DNA of 64,000 nucleotides. Origin: Pedobacter sp. B4-66. Lineage in GTDB: Bacteria; Bacteroidota; Bacteroidia; Sphingobacteriales; Sphingobacteriaceae. Below the pieces are notes generated by a model. That model did no database searches. It saw nothing but the letters and a program-made list of their open reading frames with translations, and was not told where the DNA came from. The DNA lies in NCBI RefSeq assembly GCF_018492665.1, contig NZ_JAFVME010000003.1, positions 310,001 through 374,000 on the forward strand. Reading direction: 5' to 3'. Both the position numbers and the translations under genes were made by a program. Of the stretch, positions 10,318-17,741 are shown piece after piece. How positions within the stretch are numbered: the first letter of the stretch is position 1; every line of letters starts with the position of its first letter.

Positions 10318-11571
10318 ATGATAATGGAATCAATAGAAGACCAGTTAATTAGTGCACAAAATGCCAAAAAATCCATATCAACGCTCAGTGATAAGGATAA
10401 ACAAGGCATAATCACCCGAATTGCACAAATTATTTCTGAGAGAAAAGAAGACATCATTGCTGAGAATTTAAAGGATCTGGAGAAGATGTCTGATGCCGAC
10501 CCCAAAAAGGATCGTCTTCTGTTAAATTCTGAAAGAATTATTGAACTTAGTAAAAGCTTGGTGGATGTTTCAAATCTTGAAGATCCCACAAACAAGATCC
10601 TTTCTGAAAAAACAATTGACAACGGACTTTTCATTCAAAAAAGAACCGTTCCGCTTGGTGTTGTTGGTGTAATTTACGAATCAAGACCAAATGTTACCCT
10701 TGATGTAGCTGCATTATGTATTAGATCAGGGAACGTTTGTTTGCTTAGAGGTGGTCAAGATGCTTACCATACCAATCTGTTTGTAGTTTCTTTAATTCAA
10801 CGGGTGCTTGCAGAAAATAAACTTGACATAAACATCGTTCAACAGCTTCCGGCTGAAAGAAAATATATTTTAGATATTCTAACTGCAGAAAAATACATCG
10901 ACGTAATTATCCCTCGCGGCTCTAATCAGCTTATTGAATTCGTTCGCAAAAACGCTTTAGTACCAGTTATAGAGACAGGAGCAGGGGTTTGCCACACTTA
11001 TGTTGAAGAGACAGCTAAACTAGCTGATGCCGCTAAAATAGTAGTAAACGCTAAGGTATCCAGACCTTCTGTTTGTAATGCATTAGATACTGTTCTGATA
11101 GACAGGAAAGTAGCACAACCATTTTTGAAAATGCTAGCACCATTACTTGCCGGATACAATGTTGAGATATTTGCTGATGAAGATTCTTACAAGATTCTAG
11201 AGGATCAAAACTATCCTTTAATTAATAAAGCCAAATCTGAAGATTTTGGAAGAGAATTTCTAGATTTTAAATGCTCTGTAAAAATTGTGGATAGCACTGA
11301 CGAAGCGCTTGATCATATTGCAAAGTTTTCATCAAAACATTCTGAAGCTATCATAACACAAGATGCTGTTAAAACAGAATTATTCCTGAACCAAGTTGAT
11401 GCAGCTGTGGTGTATTTAAATGCTTCTACAAGGTTTACAGATGGACAAGTTTTCGGATTGGGCGCCGAAATTGGAATATCTACTCAGAAACTACATGCAA
11501 GAGGGCCGTTTGCTCTTGAAAAACTAGTTACGGAAAAATGGATCGTTAAAGGTGAGGGACAAATAAGATGA
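10318..11571 (+). CDS. proA: glutamate-5-semialdehyde dehydrogenase (gamma-glutamyl phosphate reductase)
   Basis: 417 residues, or 415 if the second ATG at 10324 is used. It reduces gamma-glutamyl phosphate to glutamate semialdehyde with NADPH. The catalytic cysteine is in RPSVCNALDT (C253), and motifs GVIYESRPNVT and RGPFALE are present. The stop codon overlaps the start of the following lacI-type gene by 4 bp (ATGA), which indicates translational coupling in a proB-proA-lacI unit. Confidence 0.96.
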   Translation: MIMESIEDQLISAQNAKKSISTLSDKDKQGIITRIAQIISERKEDIIAENLKDLEKMSDADPKKDRLLLNSERIIELSKSLVDVSNLEDPTNKILSEKTIDNGLFIQKRTVPLGVVGVIYESRPNVTLDVAALCIRSGNVCLLRGGQDAYHTNLFVVSLIQRVLAENKLDINIVQQLPAERKYILDILTAEKYIDVIIPRGSNQLIEFVRKNALVPVIETGAGVCHTYVEETAKLADAAKIVVNAKVSRPSVCNALDTVLIDRKVAQPFLKMLAPLLAGYNVEIFADEDSYKILEDQNYPLINKAKSEDFGREFLDFKCSVKIVDSTDEALDHIAKFSSKHSEAIITQDAVKTELFLNQVDAAVVYLNASTRFTDGQVFGLGAEIGISTQKLHARGPFALEKLVTEKWIVKGEGQIR

Positions 11572-12584
11572 AACCAGCATCTATTAAAGACATAGCCAGC
11601 AAGGCGAATGTATCCATAACTACTGTATCTTTTATTTTGAATGGCAAAGCTGAGCAAATGCGCATTAGCAAAGCTGTTATTGAAAAGGTTAACCTCATAA
11701 TTAAGGAACTTGATTTTAAACCAAATCAGATAGCGAGAAGTTTAAGGACCGGAAATACACAAACTATAGGACTGATAGTAGAAGATATCTCTAACCCTTT
11801 CTTTGCCAGTATTGCCCGTAAAATAGAAGACAAGGCTTACAAGAAAGGCTATAAGATCAGCTACTCAAGTACTGAAAACGACCCTGTTAAAGCCAAGGAG
11901 CTTATCGAAATGTTTAAATCCAGACAGGTTGATGCATATATTATTGCACCTGTACCAGGAATTGAAAATGATATAAAGCAGCTACTCGCAGAGCGTATTC
12001 CTGTAGTAATATTCGACAGGAATCTTCCAGATATGGACGTAAATTGTGTGGTAGTAGACAACTTTAATGGAACCTATATTGCTACAAAGCATCTTATTGA
12101 TACTGGTAAAAAGAACATTGCTTTTGTCACTGTCGATTTACATGTTGACCAAATCAACAATCGTTTTTTAGGATACGAGAAAGCGCTCGAAGATCACGGT
12201 ATACTGTTCAATAAAGATATTTATACTGAGATACCATTTGATAATACTGACGAAAATACAAATGCACAATTGATGTTATTGTTCGAGAAGAACCCACATA
12301 TTGATGCAGTATTATTCTCTACCAACTATTTGGCAATTAAAGGATTGTTGGTTTTAAAAGCAATCAACAAAGTTGTCAATAGAGATTTAAGCGTTGTGGC
12401 CTATGATGATCACGATGTATTTAAGCTACATACACCACCAATTAGCGTTGTAGATCAGCCAATTGAAGAAATGGCCGAGAAGATCATTGATGTACTTCTA
12501 AATGAGCTTGCTTCGGCCAATAATACCTTGATAAAAAGAGAAGCCTGCAAGGTGATCTTGCAGCCTAAATTTATAGAAAGATGA
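11568..12584 (+). CDS. LacI family transcriptional regulator
   Basis: 338-residue repressor. The N-terminal LacI helix-turn-helix and hinge are clear (IKDIASKANVSITTVSFIL, then NQIARSLRTG), followed by a periplasmic-binding-protein-like sensor domain containing GLIVEDISNPFFA and SVVAYDDHD. The ligand is not evident; family members usually sense sugars. Overlap with proA by 4 bp places it in the proline operon, an uncommon partnership. Its gene ends inside a 12-bp hairpin shared with the convergent phosphomutase gene. Confidence 0.92.
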   Translation: MKPASIKDIASKANVSITTVSFILNGKAEQMRISKAVIEKVNLIIKELDFKPNQIARSLRTGNTQTIGLIVEDISNPFFASIARKIEDKAYKKGYKISYSSTENDPVKAKELIEMFKSRQVDAYIIAPVPGIENDIKQLLAERIPVVIFDRNLPDMDVNCVVVDNFNGTYIATKHLIDTGKKNIAFVTVDLHVDQINNRFLGYEKALEDHGILFNKDIYTEIPFDNTDENTNAQLMLLFEKNPHIDAVLFSTNYLAIKGLLVLKAINKVVNRDLSVVAYDDHDVFKLHTPPISVVDQPIEEMAEKIIDVLLNELASANNTLIKREACKVILQPKFIER

Positions 12585-12612
12585 TTTAGAGGTTTTTAAA
12601 CCTCTAAATCAT
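12581..12612. terminator. shared hairpin spanning the ends of two convergent genes
   Basis: Perfect 12-bp inverted repeat ATGATTTAGAGG / CCTCTAAATCAT with an 8-nt loop TTTTTAAA. It contains the stop codons of both the lacI-type gene (12582-12584) and the phosphomutase gene (12596-12598). No long T-run follows on either strand, so it is an atypical bidirectional terminator or RNA-end barrier. Confidence 0.6.
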
Positions 12613-14329
12613 TCATTATAGCTTTTACTTTGGCGCTAAGTTCAGCATCAATAGCTTTAAAAGTAGCCTTATCTTTTAACGGTGCATTTACACTGCAGTA
12701 GAATTTAATCTTAGGTTCAGTACCAGATGGTCTGGCCGAAATAATGCTTCCGTCTTCCGTAATAAACTGAAGCACATCAGACTTTGGAAGTTCTAAATCT
12801 TTCTTTGCATTAGCAATTAGATCCGTTTCAATACCCAATTCATAATCTTTTAATGTAGCAACCTTAGAACCACCAAGTGTAACAGGAGGGTTGTTTCTAA
12901 ATTTCTCCATCATTGCTTTGATCTCTTCAGCTCCGGTTTTACCTTTTTTGGTAATAGAAACTAATTCTTCCTTGTACAGACCATATTCTACGTACATATC
13001 AAGCATAGCATTGTATAAGCTGCTACCTTTATCTTTATAAAAAGCTGTCATTTCTGCAATGAAAGCACATGACACTACAGCATCTTTATCTCTAACAAGC
13101 TCACCAATTAAATACCCGTAGCTTTCCTCGCCACCACCAATAAACGTCTTTTTACCTTCAAGGCTCGTCATTAATTGACCAATCCACTTAAAGCCAGTTA
13201 GTGTGTTGTAATAGGTAACATTCTTAGCTTTAGCTATTTCTTCAATTAAATTAGAAGTTACAATTGTTTTAACGATGTATTGCTCTCCGGTAAGTTTACC
13301 TTTTTCTTCCCATGCACTTAGCAGGTAATTAATTAATAAACTACCAGTCTGATTTCCATTTAGAAGAACAAATTCCCCATCATTATTCTTAACAGCTATA
13401 CCAACTCTATCGGCATCAGGATCTGTAGCTAGAACAAGATCTGCATCTATTTCCTGGGCTTTTTTAAGTGCAAGCGTAAGTGCTTCTTTTTCTTCAGGAT
13501 TAGGATACACTACAGTCGGAAAGTTCCCATCAGGAATACTTTGTTCTTCAACTAAAGTTAAATTGGTAAAGCCAAATTGCTCTAGCGCTTTGGGTACTAA
13601 AGTAATTCCTGTACCATGAATAGGAGAGTACACAATTTTAAGGTCTTTTTGACGGGCAATAGCCTCCGGAGATACTGATAACTCAGTGATTTTATCCAGA
13701 TATAGCTGATCAATTTCCTCACCTATCAATTCAACATTACTAGCGATACGATCAAATCTAACTTCATCGATACTTTTGATATTAGCAACCTCATCCATCA
13801 CAAGCGTATCATCAGGAGCGGTAAATTGTCCACCATCTGCTCCATAAGCTTTGTAGCCATTGTATTCCTTTGGATTGTGAGAAGCAGTAAGCATAACGCC
13901 ACTACGACAACCTAATTGGCGGATAGCAAAAGATAATTCGGGCGTTGGTCTTAATGCCTTGAAAAAGTAAACATGTATGCCGTTTGCCGAAAATACATCA
14001 GCAGTGATTCCGGCAAAATAATCAGAATTATTACGGCTATCGTGTGCGATTGCCACCTTAACTTTTTCGCCTGGATATTTTTTAAGTAAGTAATTGCATA
14101 AACCCTGCGTAGCAGTTCCAATTGTATATTTATTGATCCTGTTAGATCCGGCACCCATTATTCCACGTAAACCGCCGGTACCAAATTCCAGACTTCTGTA
14201 AAATGAATCTGTAAGCTCAGTAACTGCTTCTTTATCCAACAACTGTTGGATTTCATCTTTAGTTTTTTGGTCGTAATTGCCATTAAGCCATTCATTTATG
14301 GTGCTTAAGGTAGCTGCTTCTAATTGCAT
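12596..14329 (-). CDS. phosphoglucomutase/phosphomannomutase (phospho-sugar mutase)
   Basis: 577-residue alpha-D-phosphohexomutase, the size of the PgcA-type phosphoglucomutases of Firmicutes and Bacteroidota. The phosphoserine loop TASHNPKEYNG (S150), the metal loop ATDPDADRVG, the sugar-binding loop GGGEESYGY and the phosphate-binding RPSGTEPKIKF are all intact. It interconverts glucose-1- and glucose-6-phosphate (or the mannose equivalents) in the cytoplasm. It converges on the lacI-type gene with an 11-bp gap. Confidence 0.93.
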   Translation of the reverse strand: MQLEAATLSTINEWLNGNYDQKTKDEIQQLLDKEAVTELTDSFYRSLEFGTGGLRGIMGAGSNRINKYTIGTATQGLCNYLLKKYPGEKVKVAIAHDSRNNSDYFAGITADVFSANGIHVYFFKALRPTPELSFAIRQLGCRSGVMLTASHNPKEYNGYKAYGADGGQFTAPDDTLVMDEVANIKSIDEVRFDRIASNVELIGEEIDQLYLDKITELSVSPEAIARQKDLKIVYSPIHGTGITLVPKALEQFGFTNLTLVEEQSIPDGNFPTVVYPNPEEKEALTLALKKAQEIDADLVLATDPDADRVGIAVKNNDGEFVLLNGNQTGSLLINYLLSAWEEKGKLTGEQYIVKTIVTSNLIEEIAKAKNVTYYNTLTGFKWIGQLMTSLEGKKTFIGGGEESYGYLIGELVRDKDAVVSCAFIAEMTAFYKDKGSSLYNAMLDMYVEYGLYKEELVSITKKGKTGAEEIKAMMEKFRNNPPVTLGGSKVATLKDYELGIETDLIANAKKDLELPKSDVLQFITEDGSIISARPSGTEPKIKFYCSVNAPLKDKATFKAIDAELSAKVKAIMNDLEV

Positions 14330-14547
14330 AGTTTATGATGTATATTTTAAAATCCCTTAATGAAAAACAGTATTATAATAGTGAACTTTTATGATGGAAG
14401 TCTAATTCTTACAATATTCCAAATTTTATTTCGTCAATATCATGATTATTAGCTCCGTTTTCTTTAATTTCACGCCCTAATATAAGTATATAACCAATTT
14501 GATTGAAATAATATTAACCTTTAAAATTTAAATAACTAATAATGAAA

Positions 14548-14568
14548 CCATCAGATTTTTACTGATGG
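14548..14568 (+). promoter_or_regulatory. small hairpin 30 bp upstream of aspartokinase
   Basis: CCATCAG / CTGATGG, a perfect 7-bp stem with loop ATTTTTA, ending 30 bp before the lysC start. It is either a 5'-leader structure or an operator. No leader peptide rich in lysine or threonine was found beside it. Confidence 0.35.
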
Positions 14569-14598
14569 AATTATTACCAAAAAACAATTTATAAAACT

Positions 14599-15912
14599 AT
14601 GAGAATATTAAAGTTTGGAGGAACTTCTGTAGGAAGCCCTGAGCGGATGAAAAAATTGCTGGATATCATTAATCCGGCAGAAGAACAAATTGTAGTGCTT
14701 TCAGCGGTGTCTGGCACAACCAACAGTTTAGTAGAAATTTCAGCCAAACTTTTAAAGGAAGATAAACAGGCCGCGTTAGGTCTTATTAACGCACTGAATG
14801 AAAAATACAATGAATTTGTGATTGAACTTTTACCTGAAGGCGATTTCCGTGATCAAGGTCAGGAAGTGGTAAATTATCACTTTAACTTCCTTCAAACATT
14901 GGTAAATGATCTTTTTACACCAATTGAGGAAAAAGTGGTACTTGCACAAGGTGAGTTACTATCAACCACATTATATCATATCTATCTTAAATCGATAGGT
15001 GTACCGTCTGTATTGTTGCCTGCTTTAGATTTTATGAAAATTGATGAGGACAATGAACCTGATGTTCCTTATGCAACCAAGCATTTACAACCAATATTAG
15101 ATCAAAATAAAGGAAATAAACTTTTCATTACGCAAGGATTTATCTGCAGAAACAGCTTTGGCGAAGTAGACAACCTTAGACGTGGCGGAAGCGATTATAC
15201 TGCATCATTAATTGGAGCTGCTATTTCGGCCGAAGAAGTTCAAATCTGGACTGATATTGATGGCATGCACAATAACGATCCTAGAATTGTTAAAGGCACT
15301 AAACCAATTTCTCAGCTTTCATTTGATGAAGCTGCTGAGTTGGCTTACTTTGGTGCGAAGATATTACACCCACAATCTGTTTTCCCAGCTCAGAAATACA
15401 AGATTCCTGTAAGGTTATTGAATACTATGGAGCCATCTGCTTCAGGTACCTTAATTACAAATAGCAGTGAAAAAGGTAAAATCAAATCTATCGCTGCTAA
15501 AGATGGTATTACTGCAATTAAGATCCAGTCGAGCAGAATGTTGTTAGCATATGGCTTCTTAAGACGTGTTTTCGAAATATTTGAGCGCTATAAAACTCCA
15601 ATAGATATGATTACGACTTCTGAAGTAGCCGTTTCTGTAACTATTGATTTTACTGACAACTTGAATAAAATCATTGAAGAGTTACATGATTTCGGAACGG
15701 TAGAAGTTGATACTGATCAATCGATAGTTTGCGTAGTTGGAGACTTTAGTGCGGAAAAACATGGCTACGCGGCGCGTGTATTGGATTCAATTAAACACAT
15801 TCCGGTTCGTATGATCTCTTATGGTGGAAGTAACTATAACATTTCGTTGTTAATTAATACCGGTGATAAAACCGAGGCATTAAAAAGTTTACATAACCGC
15901 TTATTTGAGTAA
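14599..15912 (+). CDS. lysC: aspartate kinase
   Basis: 437-residue monofunctional aspartokinase, first enzyme of the lysine/threonine/methionine branch. The kinase domain starts with KFGGTSVGSPE (residues 5-15) and includes RRGGSDYTA and WTDIDGM. Two C-terminal ACT domains (from about residue 300) would provide allosteric feedback by lysine or threonine. The next gene on the same strand is lysA, separated by 178 bp that are occupied by an antisense small gene. Confidence 0.93.
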   Translation: MRILKFGGTSVGSPERMKKLLDIINPAEEQIVVLSAVSGTTNSLVEISAKLLKEDKQAALGLINALNEKYNEFVIELLPEGDFRDQGQEVVNYHFNFLQTLVNDLFTPIEEKVVLAQGELLSTTLYHIYLKSIGVPSVLLPALDFMKIDEDNEPDVPYATKHLQPILDQNKGNKLFITQGFICRNSFGEVDNLRRGGSDYTASLIGAAISAEEVQIWTDIDGMHNNDPRIVKGTKPISQLSFDEAAELAYFGAKILHPQSVFPAQKYKIPVRLLNTMEPSASGTLITNSSEKGKIKSIAAKDGITAIKIQSSRMLLAYGFLRRVFEIFERYKTPIDMITTSEVAVSVTIDFTDNLNKIIEELHDFGTVEVDTDQSIVCVVGDFSAEKHGYAARVLDSIKHIPVRMISYGGSNYNISLLINTGDKTEALKSLHNRLFE

Positions 15913-16089
15913 TTATCTTCTTTTAAGCCAAAAGATAATACCAGCTATAATGAAAACGAGTGCGATGAAGAGACGATTTCTTCTTTCGTACTCTTTTCTA
16001 CTGATCTTCTGCCTATTATAGTCGCGATGATTACCAAAGTAGATCAGGCCTAAAACAACAATAACAATTATTAAAAGATATTTAAACAT
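15913..16089 (-). CDS. 58-residue two-helix membrane peptide, antisense between lysC and lysA
   Basis: Read on the minus strand, an ATG at 16089 opens a 58-codon frame ending in TAA at 15913. The N-terminal segment YLLIIVIVVLGLIYFG is a strong membrane helix. A very basic loop follows (RQKISRKEYERRNR), then a second helix LFIALVFIIAGIIFWL, and the protein ends in KRR. The amphipathic hairpin design and the exact fit between the lysC stop (15912) and the lysA start (16091) argue for a real gene. Its start codon is one base from that of lysA (CAT-T-ATG). No family is recognised. The coding call is based on composition only. Confidence 0.72.
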   Translation of the reverse strand: MFKYLLIIVIVVLGLIYFGNHRDYNRQKISRKEYERRNRLFIALVFIIAGIIFWLKRR

Positions 16090-16090
16090 T

Positions 16091-17248
16091 ATGTTTTCTG
16101 ATAAAGATATATCGCACTTCGCTAATGTAGAAACACCTTTCTATCATTACGATCTTACTTTGCTACAAAAAACGTTGAGTACATGTGCAGATGCAGCAAA
16201 GTTATATAATTTTCATGTGCATTATGCTATGAAAGCAAACTTCAATACTCGTGTTTTAGAAAAAATAAAGGCTGTAGGTTTTGGTGCTGACTGTGTTAGT
16301 GGTGGCGAAGTAAAAAAAGCTATAGAAGTTGGTTTTGCTAAAGATCAGATCGTTTTTGCCGGTGTAGGGAAGTCTGACAAAGAAATTAATAGCGCTTTGG
16401 ATAATGATATCTTCTGCTTTAATGTAGAATCTATTCAGGAATTAGAAGTTATCAATGAATTAGCAGCTAACAAAAATAAAAAAGCCAGAGTAGCTATTCG
16501 CATTAATCCTAATGTTGACGCACACACGCATCATAACATTACAACAGGACTTGATGAGAATAAGTTTGGTATTAATTCATGGGATTTACCTTTATGTACT
16601 GAAACCTTAAAAAAATCAGCTAACCTGGAGTTTATCGGCATACACTTTCATATCGGCTCTCAAATCACCAATCTAGATGTGTACAAGAATCTTTGTGTAC
16701 GTGTAAATGAGTTCGCTCAATGGTTCGAAGAAAGAGGCTTTATTGTAAAAGTGTTAAATGTTGGTGGTGGCTTGGGTATCGATTACCACAATCCGGAACA
16801 ACAGGTACCTGATTTCGGTGCTTATTTCAAAATATTCTCAGATTTCCTTGAAATTAAAACAAGTCAAGAAGTGCATTTTGAGCTTGGAAGAGCTTTAGTT
16901 GGTCAGTGCGCTTCATTGATTAGCAAGGTTTTATACATCAAGAATGGTAAAAAGAAGAACTTTGTGGTTCTTGATGCAGGTATGACGGAATTAATGCGTC
17001 CTGCATTATACCAGGCCTACCATAAAATTGAAAACTTAACCAGAGGTACTGAAACCTCAATGAAATATGATATAGTAGGTCCAATTTGCGAAAGCACAGA
17101 CTGCTTTGGCAAAGAGGTTGAACAACCTGAAACATTTAGAGGCGACTTATACGCAATTAGAAGCGCTGGTGCTTATGGTGAAGTTATGGCTTCGAAATAC
17201 AACCTTAGAGATGAAATCAGATCTGTTTACAGCGATCAGATCATCTAA
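16091..17248 (+). CDS. lysA: diaminopimelate decarboxylase
   Basis: 385-residue fold-type III PLP enzyme catalysing the last step of lysine synthesis. The PLP lysine is K48 in HYAMKANFN. Further motifs are GIHFHIGSQI, NVGGGLGIDY, the GPICESTDCFG active-site cysteine segment and GAYGEVMAS. It opens with VETPFYHYD, typical of LysA. A strong hairpin terminator follows. Confidence 0.93.
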   Translation: MFSDKDISHFANVETPFYHYDLTLLQKTLSTCADAAKLYNFHVHYAMKANFNTRVLEKIKAVGFGADCVSGGEVKKAIEVGFAKDQIVFAGVGKSDKEINSALDNDIFCFNVESIQELEVINELAANKNKKARVAIRINPNVDAHTHHNITTGLDENKFGINSWDLPLCTETLKKSANLEFIGIHFHIGSQITNLDVYKNLCVRVNEFAQWFEERGFIVKVLNVGGGLGIDYHNPEQQVPDFGAYFKIFSDFLEIKTSQEVHFELGRALVGQCASLISKVLYIKNGKKKNFVVLDAGMTELMRPALYQAYHKIENLTRGTETSMKYDIVGPICESTDCFGKEVEQPETFRGDLYAIRSAGAYGEVMASKYNLRDEIRSVYSDQII

Positions 17249-17268
17249 ATGGTTATTTCATTTAACTA

Positions 17269-17310
17269 AAAAAGAAAGGGTAGTATTAAAAATACTACCC
17301 TTTCTTTTTT
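17269..17310. terminator. strong bidirectional terminator between lysA and the SRPBCC gene
   Basis: 17-bp perfect stem AAAGAAAGGGTAGTATT / AATACTACCCTTTCTTT with a 3-nt loop, with A residues before it and T residues after it, so it can work on both strands for the converging genes. Confidence 0.92.
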
Positions 17311-17330
17311 ATCCAGGATATCATACTATG

Positions 17331-17711
17331 CTAATCCTCAAAGAAGTCAACAAGACCTCCTAAATAATACCCTTCAATCCCTTCGATAAAATCTTTATAA
17401 TCTTCATCTGGAATATTGGTTTGAACAAATTCTAATGAAGTACCTTTTTTATCTTCATGCAGCTTAATAGTAACTATTGACGGCTCATTGTCTTCACCAA
17501 AATACCATTGCTGTACTATCTTTTTTCCATGCTCAAATTCAATATTTTTGCCGGTAATATCGCCGTCCCAAAAAGAAAATTCAGTATTAGCTTCTTCTGT
17601 AAATTCAACCTCTGCACCAGTCCATAACTGTATGCTTTGTGCTTTTGTTAATGCCAAATAAACCTCTTCAGGAGGCGCAGGCAGGTAAATGTATTTCTTA
17701 AATGTTTTCAT
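17331..17711 (-). CDS. SRPBCC/AHSA1-like START-domain protein
   Basis: 126-residue small helix-grip (SRPBCC) protein. It opens with KKYIYLPAPPEEVYLALT and contains the LWTGAEVEF and GYYLGGLVDFFED segments typical of AHSA1-like proteins, which bind hydrophobic ligands or Hsp90-type partners. The ligand is unknown. It precedes no obvious partner; the upstream gene on the same strand is the DUF3857 protein, 30 bp away. Confidence 0.85.
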   Translation of the reverse strand: MKTFKKYIYLPAPPEEVYLALTKAQSIQLWTGAEVEFTEEANTEFSFWDGDITGKNIEFEHGKKIVQQWYFGEDNEPSIVTIKLHEDKKGTSLEFVQTNIPDEDYKDFIEGIEGYYLGGLVDFFED

Positions 17712-17741
17712 GATGCTTCTATAAGTCTATTTGTCCAAGAA

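Noticed and set aside
9624..10634. 336-codon minus-strand open frame across proB and proA
   Set aside because: It is a mirror frame of two well-conserved genes; its serine- and leucine-rich sequence has no domain character.
14415..14523. Minus-strand frame before lysC reading ILILGREIKENGANN
   Set aside because: Looks protein-like but has no start codon and stops on both sides within 36 codons; probably chance.
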